In this document: positions 1-8,075 of the stretch, one piece after another
How the letters are laid out: each line of letters opens with the position of its first letter
How positions within the stretch are numbered: the first letter of the stretch is position 1
From: an uncultured Mycoplasmatota bacterium
GTDB lineage: Bacteria > Bacillota_I > Bacilli_A > RF39 > UBA660
DNA: 49,026 nucleotides
Direction of reading: 5' to 3'
NCBI GenBank assembly: GCA_948465965.1
Contig: CAOJYR010000010.1
Coordinates: forward strand, 1 to 49,026
Translations under genes and position numbers: made by a program
Notes under the pieces: model-generated
The model's database searches: none
What the model was told of the DNA's origin: nothing
The model's input: only the letters and a program-made list of their open reading frames with translations

Positions 1-3
1 TAC

Positions 4-49
4 TGACATTTTCAAAAAATGATATAACATGACATTATCACAAAATGAT
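4..49. repeat. Pair of 20-bp direct repeats upstream of lonA
   Basis: Two near-identical 20-mers lie at 4-23 and 30-49, starting 26 bp apart, with 18 of 20 positions equal (both begin TGACATT and end AAAATGAT). They sit about 20 bp upstream of the lonA -35 element. That position and helical-scale spacing suit an operator or activator site. They do not match the CtsR heat-shock box as I know it. The regulatory role is inference. Confidence 0.4.
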
Positions 50-69
50 TACAAACTTTCTTAAATTTC

Positions 70-97
70 TTGAAAAAAAATGAATTTAATATATAAT
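70..97 (+). promoter_or_regulatory. Probable SigA promoter of lonA
   Basis: TTGAAA at 70-75 and TATAAT at 92-97 are separated by 16 bp. The start codon at 133 follows after a GGAGG site at about 118. Confidence 0.55.
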
Positions 98-132
98 AGT
101 AGGCAGTATTAATATTTGGAGGCGGATAGACT

Positions 133-2463
133 ATGGAAAAAGAAAAGATTACTGTTTTGGTATTAGATGACATAGTTATCTTCCCTAATAATGAAGTTAG
201 AATAGAATATGATGATCATTTTGATAAACAAGTAATCGATTTAATCGATGAGTCACCTAATAAATATATGGTTATTGTTAATCCTATAGATGGAAATTAT
301 ATTAATGATATTACTTCATTACCTAAGTATGGAGTTTTAGGAAAATTGAAGTTGAAAATGAGTGTTCCTAATGGAAAAACTAGGGTTGTTATTGAAGGTA
401 TTAGAAGGGTTGAAGTCAGTAATTATCATTTTTCTAATGGTTTGTATCAAGCATCTATTGCTGATATATCTTTGTCTAGTCATGTTGATGATGATAATTA
501 TTTTAATATTTTAGTTAAATCATTAGAACGTTATATTAATAAAGTTCCTTATATGAGTAATGCTATCATGAGTCAATTGAATAATGTTAATAATCTTAAT
601 GATTTGTGTGATTTAGTAGCCTCCTTTTTACCTGTTAATTATGAAAAGAAGAAAAAATATATTCTGACTATTGATGTAGTTGAAAGAGTTAAATTACTTA
701 TAGAGGATATGAGTGAGGATTTAAAATTTGTAGAATTGGAAAGAAAAATAGAAAGTGAAGTTGAAAGAGAATTAGATGCATCACAAAAAGAATACTTTTT
801 GAGGGAGAAAATTAAAGTTATTAAACAAGAACTTGGTGATATTAATAATAAAGATGATGAGATAGGCCACTTAAGAAAGAAAATTTCTAAATTAAAATGT
901 AGTCATAAAGTTAAAGAAAAAATCAATAGGGAACTTTCTAGATATGAAACAATTAACTCTAATTCTCCTGAGATTGGAATGATTCGAGAGTATTTAGACT
1001 GGATGATAAGTCTTCCTTGGAGTAAGTTTACTAAGGATAATGGTGATCTAGTTAATGTTCAAGCTATTTTAAATTCAACACATTATGCTTTAGAGGATGT
1101 AAAACTTAGAATTTTGGAATATTTAGCAGTAAAGCAAAATACAAATAGTTTGCGTAGTCCTATTCTTTGTTTAGTCGGTCCTCCTGGTGTTGGTAAAACT
1201 TCTCTTGCTTTAAGCATTGCGAAAAGTTTAGGAAGAAAAACTGCTAAAATTAGTGTCGGTGGAATCAATGATGAAGCTGAAATTGTGGGACATAGAAGAA
1301 CTTATGTTGGGGCAAACCCTGGAAGAATTATTCAAGGAATCAGAAAAGCTGGTACAGCAAATCCTGTATTTATCATTGATGAGATTGATAAAATGACAAA
1401 GGATATTAAGGGAGACCCAGCTAGTAGTTTGTTAGAAGTTTTGGATCCCGAGCAGAACAATAAATTCTCTGATCATTATATTGAAGAAGAATTTGATTTA
1501 TCTAAGGTTTTGTTTATTGCAACCGCTAACTATATTGAACAAATTCCATATGAACTTAGAGATAGGTTGGAGATTATAGAACTTTCTAGTTATACAGAGT
1601 ATGAAAAACTTGATATTGCGAAGAAGCATTTGGTTCCAAAAGAATTGGAAGAGCATGGGCTTACATCTTTACAGGTACAAATTGAAGATGAAGCACTTCT
1701 TACAATTATTAGAAATTATACAAAAGAAGCTGGTGTTAGAGAATTAGATAGAGTTATTGCAACTTTATTGAGAAAAATTGTTAAGAGGTTATTATTAGAG
1801 AAAGATACTATCTTTTATCATATAGATAGTCATATGTTAGAAGAGTTTTTGGGTAATAAAAAATATAGTTATGAAAAAACGAGAGAAAAGGGTGAGGTTG
1901 GTGTAGTTAATGGAATGGCCTATACTGTATTTGGGGGAGATATTTTACCGATAGAAGCAACTTTATATAAAGGTAAGGGAGAGCTTATTTTAACAGGATC
2001 TTTAGGAGATGTTATGCGTGAATCTTGTCAAATTGCTTTTAGTTATATAAAGGCTAATAGTAGAAAGTTTCATATTCATTCTGAGCTTCTTAATACTAAT
2101 GATATTCATATCCATGTTCCAGAGGGGGCAGTAAATAAAGATGGTCCTTCTGCTGGTATTACTATTACTACAGCCTTAATTAGTTTGTTTACGGGGCGTG
2201 CGATTGATCAGAATATATCCATGACTGGTGAGATTACACTTAGGGGACGTGTTTTGGCAATCGGAGGACTTAGGGAAAAGGTTATTGGCGCTCATAGAGC
2301 TGGTATTAGGAAAATATTTTTACCTCTTGAGAATGAAAAGGATTTAGATGAAATTCCAGATGATATAAAGAAAGATATACAGTTTATTTTTGTTGATAAT
2401 TATATAGATATATTTCATGCAATTTTCAAGGATAAAGATATGGAGATTATACAGAATGTTTAG
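133..2463 (+). CDS. lon: ATP-dependent Lon protease (LonA)
   Basis: Cytosolic AAA+ serine protease that unfolds and degrades misfolded and regulatory proteins. The 776-residue length is normal for LonA. The N-terminal substrate-binding domain spans roughly residues 5-195. The AAA+ module follows, with Walker A GPPGVGKT at 349-356 and Walker B IIDEID ending near 419. The C-terminal protease domain has the DGPSAG motif with catalytic Ser673 and Lys716; their 43-residue spacing equals that of E. coli Lon. The ATG at 133 follows a GGAGG site and a plausible promoter. The next gene overlaps its stop, so the two are probably cotranscribed. In B. subtilis lonA also lies upstream of spoVID-ysxE, as here. 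Confidence 0.97.
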   Translation: MEKEKITVLVLDDIVIFPNNEVRIEYDDHFDKQVIDLIDESPNKYMVIVNPIDGNYINDITSLPKYGVLGKLKLKMSVPNGKTRVVIEGIRRVEVSNYHFSNGLYQASIADISLSSHVDDDNYFNILVKSLERYINKVPYMSNAIMSQLNNVNNLNDLCDLVASFLPVNYEKKKKYILTIDVVERVKLLIEDMSEDLKFVELERKIESEVERELDASQKEYFLREKIKVIKQELGDINNKDDEIGHLRKKISKLKCSHKVKEKINRELSRYETINSNSPEIGMIREYLDWMISLPWSKFTKDNGDLVNVQAILNSTHYALEDVKLRILEYLAVKQNTNSLRSPILCLVGPPGVGKTSLALSIAKSLGRKTAKISVGGINDEAEIVGHRRTYVGANPGRIIQGIRKAGTANPVFIIDEIDKMTKDIKGDPASSLLEVLDPEQNNKFSDHYIEEEFDLSKVLFIATANYIEQIPYELRDRLEIIELSSYTEYEKLDIAKKHLVPKELEEHGLTSLQVQIEDEALLTIIRNYTKEAGVRELDRVIATLLRKIVKRLLLEKDTIFYHIDSHMLEEFLGNKKYSYEKTREKGEVGVVNGMAYTVFGGDILPIEATLYKGKGELILTGSLGDVMRESCQIAFSYIKANSRKFHIHSELLNTNDIHIHVPEGAVNKDGPSAGITITTALISLFTGRAIDQNISMTGEITLRGRVLAIGGLREKVIGAHRAGIRKIFLPLENEKDLDEIPDDIKKDIQFIFVDNYIDIFHAIFKDKDMEIIQNV

Positions 2464-3130
2464 CGCCGAAGAATTTATTCAAATAATGGTAGCGAAAACT
2501 TTATTACTTGGGTGTGGTTTTGACGATTTAGTTAACATTTGTAAGGATAAGAGACAATTTTTAGAATTCTTACAATATGTAGATCTTTTATTTGATAAAG
2601 AATCAGTCTTCTTTGTGTTTGATAGAGATCAAAATAATGGTGATATCAGAGATAGAATTTTAGATTTAATTCATGAGTATCGGTTTTTATATAAAGAACA
2701 AGAAAATGTTGTATTATATAATTCAATAATTAGTAAGATTAATAACATATATTTTACTGATACGTGTAATGATGGAGTATTACAAATGACACAATATTTT
2801 TTGTTTCAACAAGAAGCTAGGGAAAGGGAATTTAAAAGTGTTGAGGAAATGTTTGATTTTATGGTACAAGATATTTTACTCTATAACTATTTAACAAATG
2901 GTAGTGTAGAAAGTATCAGGGATCTAGATAAGCAGTATATAATAAGTAGTATGAATTATTTTTTATGTTGTTTTCCACATTTATATGATGAAAGAGTTAT
3001 GTATAATAAAAATATGGCTTTATTAGATACAACGATTGAAGAGTCTAGGGTGTTTTCTAAAGCTAGAAGGTGTGCAATGAAAACAAAACGTAAATTTGAA
3101 AGATTTAAAATCTTAAGAATACAAGAATAA
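2456..3130 (+). CDS. Hypothetical protein downstream of lonA
   Basis: A 224-residue protein of unknown function, with no signal peptide or membrane segment apparent. The ATG at 2456 overlaps the lonA stop codon and has a GGAG site about 10 bases upstream. An in-frame ATG at 2417 would extend it 13 residues into lonA but lacks a better ribosome site. The protein is mostly helical-looking, with a basic C-terminal tail (many Lys/Arg in the last 25 residues). In B. subtilis this position holds ysxC/hemA; I see no resemblance to either. A terminator overlaps its end. Confidence 0.75.
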   Translation: MFSAEEFIQIMVAKTLLLGCGFDDLVNICKDKRQFLEFLQYVDLLFDKESVFFVFDRDQNNGDIRDRILDLIHEYRFLYKEQENVVLYNSIISKINNIYFTDTCNDGVLQMTQYFLFQQEAREREFKSVEEMFDFMVQDILLYNYLTNGSVESIRDLDKQYIISSMNYFLCCFPHLYDERVMYNKNMALLDTTIEESRVFSKARRCAMKTKRKFERFKILRIQE

Positions 3131-3145
3131 GTATTCTTTTTTTTT
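3115..3145 (+). terminator. Intrinsic terminator after the lonA operon
   Basis: The arms AAGAATAC and GTATTCTT enclose an 8-base loop and run into a T tract. It overlaps the stop codon region of the preceding gene. Confidence 0.7.
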
Positions 3146-3153
3146 CATATTAT
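3125..3153 (+). promoter_or_regulatory. Possible SigE-type promoter of the spoVID-like gene
   Basis: GAATAAG (3125-3131) and CATATTAT (3146-3153) are 14 bp apart. They resemble the B. subtilis SigE consensus KMATATT / CATACAHT: five of seven positions in the -35, six of eight in the -10, with correct spacing. The -35 lies within the loop of the preceding terminator. spoVID is SigE-dependent in B. subtilis. The assignment is inference. Confidence 0.35.
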
Positions 3154-3169
3154 GAGATAGGAGGTTTAT

Positions 3170-4084
3170 ATGAAAAAAATAGTTTCTTTTGATAAAAACT
3201 TGGATTTTAAGTCAATGATAGGGGAAATTAGTTCTATTTCTTTAGATCATACCTTAAAATTTGAAGATGGTAGTAATGTTTGTGGTGAGTTCATTATCTC
3301 TGGTAGTTATAAATTAACAGAAGCCTCTAGGTTAGAGGAGAGCTTTGAATTTAAAGTACCAGTTGAGATTATTTTAAGTGAGGTTTTAGATGTTAGCAGT
3401 TCAAAAATTGATATAGAGGACTTTAATTATCATGTTGAAAATGATGATACTTTAGTATGCCATATAGAGGTTAAGGTTGAAGGAGTTGAGGAAGTCTCTA
3501 TTGAAGAAGAGGTAGTTGAAGTAGAAAGGCTTTCGGAAGATACTTTATTAGAGGAAGAAGATTTACCTGTTTTGGAAGTCGTTAGTGATAAGGATGTAGA
3601 AGATGTGATTTTAGAAAGAGAATGTGATGATGAGTATAAGAGTGATGTTCATAATGATCCATTCGATATTAAGGAAATAGAAGTTTCTGTTAGAGATGAT
3701 GAGGGTAATGGAGGTGATAATATTATAAATGATAATGAGAATGAGAATATTGATTCTATTTCCGATAATAATGACGATGTAAATTCTACTGTGAGTGATA
3801 ATATTAATTCTACTATTGATGGTAAGAAGGATGATAGTGTAGCTTTAGGGGAAATGGAAGAAAGCTCTGCTTCTGGTAATGTTGGTTCTTTGTTTTCTTC
3901 ATTCAAAGATAGTGATGAAACTTTTTCTACCTATTCTGTTTATATACTAAGAAGTGATGAGACAATTGAGGCAATTATGAGTAAGTATAAGGTTACAAAA
4001 GAGGAACTTGAAAATTATAACGATTTGGGTAGTTTAGGTCTTGGTTCTAAGGTTATCATACCAACTGCAAATGAAAGAGATTAA
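3170..4084 (+). CDS. spoVID: SpoVID-like spore coat morphogenetic protein with LysM domain
   Basis: Likely morphogenetic protein that helps the spore coat encase the forespore from the mother-cell side. The 304 residues comprise an N-terminal beta-rich domain (about 1-110) resembling the SpoVID N-terminus, a long low-complexity acidic linker (about 110-245, rich in Glu, Asp, Asn and Ser) and a C-terminal LysM domain (about 257-301, starting TYSVYILRSDETIEAI). A GGAGG site precedes the ATG. It overlaps the ysxE-like gene by 14 bases, as expected for the conserved spoVID-ysxE pair. Sequence identity is low, so the name rests on domain order plus context. Confidence 0.8.
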   Translation: MKKIVSFDKNLDFKSMIGEISSISLDHTLKFEDGSNVCGEFIISGSYKLTEASRLEESFEFKVPVEIILSEVLDVSSSKIDIEDFNYHVENDDTLVCHIEVKVEGVEEVSIEEEVVEVERLSEDTLLEEEDLPVLEVVSDKDVEDVILERECDDEYKSDVHNDPFDIKEIEVSVRDDEGNGGDNIINDNENENIDSISDNNDDVNSTVSDNINSTIDGKKDDSVALGEMEESSASGNVGSLFSSFKDSDETFSTYSVYILRSDETIEAIMSKYKVTKEELENYNDLGSLGLGSKVIIPTANERD

Positions 4085-4982
4085 TAAGTTATTTAGTGAA
4101 TTAGGGAAAAAAATATATAGGTATGGTTATAAAAATGGTGAAAAGTTTGTTGAAACTGATAGTGGAAAATATATAGTAAAGAGTAAATCTACTGATAAAA
4201 ATTCCATTTATAATTATTTATTAAACAGAGGCTTTGACCATTTTTTACGCCTTGAGAATAATTATGGTGACTCATATGAGATATACAAATATATAGATGA
4301 TGATGTTTCTTGTTCTGATAAGGCCATAGATTTAGTTTATCTTCTTAGTATGTTGCACACTAAAACAACAACCTATCGGGGGGTTGTTTTAGATAATGTA
4401 AAAAAAGTATATGAAAAGTTTAATAATGATTTAGAATATCTGAATATTTATTATCACCAAATGCAAGATTATATAGAATCTAAAGTTTATATGGCACCAG
4501 ATGAGTATTTGCTTATTAGAAATATTAGCTTGGTTTATGAACTTTTGAATATGTCTAAAAATTATTTAGAGCATTGGTATTCTATAAAAAAAGAGAAGAA
4601 AAAAGAACGTGTGGTTTTTCTCCATAATAATTTATCTCTTGCTAATTTTATTGATTCTAATCATCTTATTTTTAAAAATTGGGATAAGGCAAGGAAAGAT
4701 TGGGTTGTTTTTGATTTTTATAATTTTTATAGAAATGATTACAGAGATTTGGAATTTAGTTCATTATATGAGATTTATCAAAGTAAATATCGATTTACAG
4801 ATGATGAAAGATTGCTCTTTTTTGCTCTGATTTCAAAAATATGGAAGGTAGATTTAAAAAAGAGTCATTACAATAATTGTATTGTTGTAGATGATTTGGT
4901 TAGTTATTTAAAGAAAACAAGGGATTTTGTTTTAAAATATGATGAAGAAAATCAAAAAGCAAATCAAGAAGAATTCAACTAA
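4071..4982 (+). CDS. ysxE: YsxE-like spore coat kinase-fold protein
   Basis: A 303-residue protein of the CotS/YsxE family, which has an aminoglycoside-phosphotransferase/kinase fold and acts in spore coat assembly. The segment HNNLSLANFI (His185 on) corresponds to the catalytic-loop motif HxDxxxxN of kinase folds, but the usual Asp is Asn, so catalysis may be lost. The ATG at 4071 lies inside the end of the spoVID-like gene. A TTG at 4041 would extend it 10 residues but has no better ribosome site. The gene order spoVID-ysxE matches B. subtilis. A terminator lies about 90 bases downstream. Confidence 0.82.
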   Translation: MKEINKLFSELGKKIYRYGYKNGEKFVETDSGKYIVKSKSTDKNSIYNYLLNRGFDHFLRLENNYGDSYEIYKYIDDDVSCSDKAIDLVYLLSMLHTKTTTYRGVVLDNVKKVYEKFNNDLEYLNIYYHQMQDYIESKVYMAPDEYLLIRNISLVYELLNMSKNYLEHWYSIKKEKKKERVVFLHNNLSLANFIDSNHLIFKNWDKARKDWVVFDFYNFYRNDYRDLEFSSLYEIYQSKYRFTDDERLLFFALISKIWKVDLKKSHYNNCIVVDDLVSYLKKTRDFVLKYDEENQKANQEEFN

Positions 4983-5144
4983 TAATATAATAACATTTAA
5001 TCTAGTTGTGATAAATAGTAGTAGTATTAACTGATAAAAAATTATGATTAATGTTATTATAATACCTATAAGGTAGAAGATGTTTGATCTTCTTTTTTGT
5101 TTACAATAATTGCATCTGCAAAAGAAGGGATGTTTTATTTTCAT
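4932..5144 (-). CDS. Possible small membrane protein with CxCxxC motif
   Basis: A 70-residue reading frame whose ATG at 5144 is preceded by AGGTG at the usual spacing for this genome. The N-terminus carries Cys-x-Cys-x-x-Cys followed by a basic patch, then two strongly hydrophobic segments. Its 3' end overlaps the 3' end of the ysxE-like gene by about 50 bases. A hairpin with T tract on the opposite strand runs through it, so it could be chance in AT-rich DNA. Confidence 0.35.
   Translation of the reverse strand: MKIKHPFFCRCNYCKQKRRSNIFYLIGIIITLIIIFYQLILLLFITTRLNVIILLVEFFLICFLIFFIIF
5075..5098 (+). terminator. Intrinsic terminator after the ysxE-like gene
   Basis: AGAAGAT and ATCTTCT pair perfectly around a 5-base loop and are followed by six T residues. 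Confidence 0.6.
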
Positions 5145-5194
5145 TATAATCACCTATAATATTTTATGTTTAAGTATGATTTTAGTGATTTTTG

Positions 5195-5203
5195 TGCTAT
5201 AAT
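5195..5203 (+). promoter_or_regulatory. Probable extended -10 promoter of rubrerythrin
   Basis: TGCTATAAT is an extended -10 element (TGn plus TATAAT at 5198-5203). No good -35 is visible. It lies 38 bases before the rubrerythrin start codon. Confidence 0.45.
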
Positions 5204-5241
5204 TAAATAGTAAATATTAAAGAAAGAAGAGGTATATATAT

Positions 5242-5781
5242 ATGGAATTAAAAGGAAGTAAAACAGAACAAAATTTAATGACTGCTTTTGCAGGAGAAAG
5301 TCAAGCTAGAAACAAGTATACTTATTATGCTAGTAAGGCTAAAAAGGATGGATATGAGCAAATTGCAGCTATCTTTGAAGAAACTGCTAATAATGAAAAA
5401 GAACATGCTAAAATGTGGTTTAAGGAATTACATGGTGGAGAAATTCCTGATACTGTTACTAACTTAAATGATGCAGCAGATGGGGAAAACTATGAGTGGA
5501 CTGATATGTATGATGAATTTGCTAAAACTGCAAAAGAAGAAGGATTTACTCGTTTAGCTTATCTTTTTGAAGCTGTTGGAAAAATTGAAAAAGAGCATGA
5601 AGAAAGATATCGTAAGCTAATTGAAAATATCGAAGGTGGATTAGTATTTTCTAGAGATGGGGATAAAATTTGGAAGTGTCGTAACTGTGGACATATCGTT
5701 ATTGGAAAAGATGCTCCAGAAGTTTGTCCTGTATGTGCTCATCCAAAATCATTCTTCGAAATTAAAGCTGAGAATTATTAA
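5242..5781 (+). CDS. rbr: Rubrerythrin
   Basis: A non-heme diiron peroxidase that detoxifies hydrogen peroxide in anaerobes and microaerophiles. The 179 residues contain an N-terminal ferritin-like four-helix domain with the metal-binding Glu and ExxH-type motifs ([10 protein letters not shown] and [10 protein letters not shown]). A C-terminal rubredoxin-like domain has Cys146-x2-Cys149 and Cys162-x2-Cys165. A GAGG site precedes the ATG. It appears monocistronic with its own promoter. Its presence suggests an anaerobic lifestyle. Confidence 0.96.
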   Translation: MELKGSKTEQNLMTAFAGESQARNKYTYYASKAKKDGYEQIAAIFEETANNEKEHAKMWFKELHGGEIPDTVTNLNDAADGENYEWTDMYDEFAKTAKEEGFTRLAYLFEAVGKIEKEHEERYRKLIENIEGGLVFSRDGDKIWKCRNCGHIVIGKDAPEVCPVCAHPKSFFEIKAENY

Positions 5782-5872
5782 AATTTATAAACGAATAGAG
5801 AATTTAATGGTTCTCTATTTATTTTTTAACATAAATATTTTATAATATAGCTGTAATTAAGAGGTGATAATT

Positions 5873-6310
5873 ATGAAAAAAATTAGGAACTTGAAATTGG
5901 CTGAAAATATTAAATCATACTTGGCAATGGGAGCTACAATAGCTGTGTGTGCAGGATTATGTTTTTCTTGTGAAAATTATGAAAATAAGACACAAGAGAT
6001 AGTTAGTGAGGTTGATGATAATTCAATATTTTTTGATGAAGATGGAACTGCATGTTATTATTTTGAACCTGGACAGCATAAAATTAGAATTTCTAGGTAT
6101 GATGCATTCATACGCAAAATAACTAATATTGATGGATATGTGATAGATAATGTCACTATCAATGGATGGAATAATAATAATGAGGTTGTTTATATAAACA
6201 AAGAAACAGTTCTAGCAAAGTCAAAATCTTATAAAAATGGTAGATTTGAGTTTGATGATTTTGGTGTTGTTGTAAAAGATAAAAATAAAAGTAAAAATTA
6301 TCAAAAATAA
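5873..6310 (+). CDS. Hypothetical exported or lipoprotein-like protein
   Basis: A 145-residue protein of unknown function. The ATG at 5873 follows GAGGTG; a GTG within that ribosome site is not a credible start. A basic N-terminus leads into a hydrophobic segment (about residues 15-35) ending in CFSC. This might be a non-standard lipobox, since the -3 position is Cys rather than Leu/Val. The remainder is polar and looks beta-rich. It lies directly upstream of a decayed nuclease gene, so the area may be a former insertion site. Confidence 0.6.
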   Translation: MKKIRNLKLAENIKSYLAMGATIAVCAGLCFSCENYENKTQEIVSEVDDNSIFFDEDGTACYYFEPGQHKIRISRYDAFIRKITNIDGYVIDNVTINGWNNNNEVVYINKETVLAKSKSYKNGRFEFDDFGVVVKDKNKSKNYQK

Positions 6311-6315
6311 TAAAC

Positions 6316-6744
6316 TTGCAAATTAAATATTATTTACTATATGGATTTAATAAAATGGTTAAGAAAATAGAAGATAATAAATACTTAATCATGTTAGACT
6401 TAGAGCCAAATGATTTAGTAAAATTATCTAAAAGTGATAGGATGGTGGAATCATTTATGAAAACGATAGAAGAAGTAAATCAAGATCCAGAATTTAGAGA
6501 ATATATGAGTGCTGAGGAAGACGCTAGAAAGATCATGAATTCTTTGAAGAAAGAATATAAGGAAGAAGGTCTAAAAGAAGGCCTAAAGGAAGGACTGGAA
6601 CAAGGAATAGAACAAGGAATAGAGCAAGGAATGAAATATGAAAAAATAGAAATAGCTAGGGGATTATTAAAAAACAATGTTGATATGAAAATAATATCTG
6701 ATAGTACAGGATTAACTATAGAAGAAATTGAAAATATAATATAA
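6316..6744 (+). pseudogene. C-terminal remnant of an Rpn/PD-(D/E)XK family nuclease
   Basis: The reading frame matches only the C-terminal part of Rpn-family (transposase-31-like) nucleases: a helical segment with YMSAEEDARK, then a glycine/glutamate heptad-like tract EGLKEGLKEGLEQGIEQG, then a conserved helical tail ending in LTIEEIENI. The catalytic PD-(D/E)XK domain that normally precedes this is missing. Neither the TTG at 6316 nor the ATG at 6355 has a good ribosome site. I therefore call it a 5'-truncated pseudogene, although a short product could still be made. Confidence 0.65.
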
Positions 6745-6790
6745 TTAAAGAAAGATTTTTACTATTTAATTGGAAAAATAGTAATTATTT

Positions 6791-7168
6791 CTAACTAAAG
6801 GCAAGTTCTGTTTCTAAATTGGCATCAAATATTGCAATAAATAGAAAAATACATCCAGATATTAAAATAAGAGACGATGCAGTAAAACTTGCTTTATTAA
6901 AGAATTTTTTACTATCACTATCCCAGGGGGTTAAGTTTTTAACACTTTTATAGCCATCTTGAAAAAAGTAATAATAAACACCTAATGCAATTGAAAAGAT
7001 TAATATATTTAACATTCGATATTCTTCTTTTGCCTTTAGATCGTGTTTTTGATAATATTTTCTTTCTACGTTGTTACTGTAAAATGATAATCCGATGATT
7101 ATTAAATATATAACCCATATATATTCTTCTATTTTAAGTGTTCTTAGTATTTCTTCGTTTTTATTCAT
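6791..7168 (-). CDS. Hypothetical membrane protein (paralogue A)
   Basis: A 125-residue protein with about three hydrophobic segments. It is a paralogue of the protein encoded at 7584-7943: both start MNK, share an IW...III region, a KA-rich basic stretch, an IFSIA/IAFSV...YFYFF-type segment and a C-terminal hydrophobic segment. No Shine-Dalgarno is visible before the ATG. A TATATT sequence ends only a few bases upstream, so a leaderless transcript is possible. Function unknown. Confidence 0.6.
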   Translation of the reverse strand: MNKNEEILRTLKIEEYIWVIYLIIIGLSFYSNNVERKYYQKHDLKAKEEYRMLNILIFSIALGVYYYFFQDGYKSVKNLTPWDSDSKKFFNKASFTASSLILISGCIFLFIAIFDANLETELAFS

Positions 7169-7288
7169 ATTTAAATATATAGTAAAAATGGTCGAAATAT
7201 GTATAATTTAATTATTTTTAAGTTGCTATATTATATTGGTTTTTATATTGTGAAAATATGCATATTATAAATATTATAGGTGATAGAG

Positions 7289-7594
7289 ATGAACTTAATT
7301 CCCAATATACCAGCTAAAGCTTTTTCTTTTAGTGCGGTAGTAGTTGGCTATTTATTAATTGATGATTTAACCGCAAATGAACAGAATGCTTTGGGTAACT
7401 GGTTAATGCTTACTGCTCAGGTTTTATCTACTAATGCTTTTTATAAACAAGTGCAGGCAGAACGAAGAGGTGTTAATACTAGTGGTGCAAGTAGTAATGT
7501 TGGAAATATTAGTAATGAAGATGGTATCAGGATGCTTGAGAAAATGGTTTGTGCATTAAATAAAGAAATAGAGGATTTAAAGGCTAAACGTTAG
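7289..7594 (+). CDS. Small hypothetical protein
   Basis: A 101-residue protein. The ATG at 7289 follows AGGTG by seven bases. The sequence has a hydrophobic first half with LTANEQNALGNWLM, resembling small uncharacterised proteins common in spore-forming Firmicutes. A Ser/Asn-rich hinge and a C-terminal helix (residues about 75-101) follow. It lies between the two paralogous minus-strand membrane-protein genes and overlaps the end of the second by 11 bases. Function unknown. Confidence 0.65.
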   Translation: MNLIPNIPAKAFSFSAVVVGYLLIDDLTANEQNALGNWLMLTAQVLSTNAFYKQVQAERRGVNTSGASSNVGNISNEDGIRMLEKMVCALNKEIEDLKAKR

Positions 7595-7943
7595 AAGGAG
7601 AGTCTGTAGAATTACTTGTAGTTGTTTGAAAATATAAAAGGCAAATAGATCCAATTAAAATAAAAATGCTTCCTATTAATCTTATTTTATAACTTTTATT
7701 ATGATGTTTTTTATAGTCGCTGTAATTTCTTATAAAAAAGTAAAAGTATACTAGTACAGAAAAGGCTATGAGTTTGCAAAATAGTTTATTTGCTTTATCT
7801 CTTGCTTTTTTGTCATTATATAATAGATCTTTTTTTAGAAGTTCATCTCCATAAATATCTAGGGCAGATATTATGATAAAACCTATCCATATGAGATTTT
7901 CAAAACTTAATCTTTTTACCATATTTTCAACGTCTTTGTTCAT
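7584..7943 (-). CDS. Hypothetical membrane protein (paralogue B)
   Basis: A 119-residue membrane protein paralogous to that at 6791-7168, with about three hydrophobic segments and a basic cytoplasmic loop, ending in a Ser/Thr-rich tail. Like its paralogue it lacks an obvious ribosome site. The two copies flank the oppositely oriented gene at 7289-7594, suggesting a local duplication. Function unknown. Confidence 0.6.
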   Translation of the reverse strand: MNKDVENMVKRLSFENLIWIGFIIISALDIYGDELLKKDLLYNDKKARDKANKLFCKLIAFSVLVYFYFFIRNYSDYKKHHNKSYKIRLIGSIFILIGSICLLYFQTTTSNSTDSPSNV

Positions 7944-8075
7944 AATTAAGTATATGCTTTTTATATTATTATAATTAAAAGTAACTGGTTTTTGTGTTGA
8001 TGATATGCTATACTATGGAAGTGTTATCTAATTTAAATAGAAAGATATTTATTTTGTGAAAAAAGAGTGGTTATT

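Noticed and set aside
3649-3906. Minus-strand frame inside the spoVID-like linker
   Set aside because: Low-complexity acidic codons keep the antisense frame open; no ribosome site.
4609-4830. Plus-strand hydrophobic frame inside ysxE
   Set aside because: It overlaps a conserved gene in another frame and has no ribosome site.
6480-6677. Minus-strand frame opposite the Rpn remnant
   Set aside because: It mirrors the EGLKEG/EQGIEQ repeats and has no independent support.
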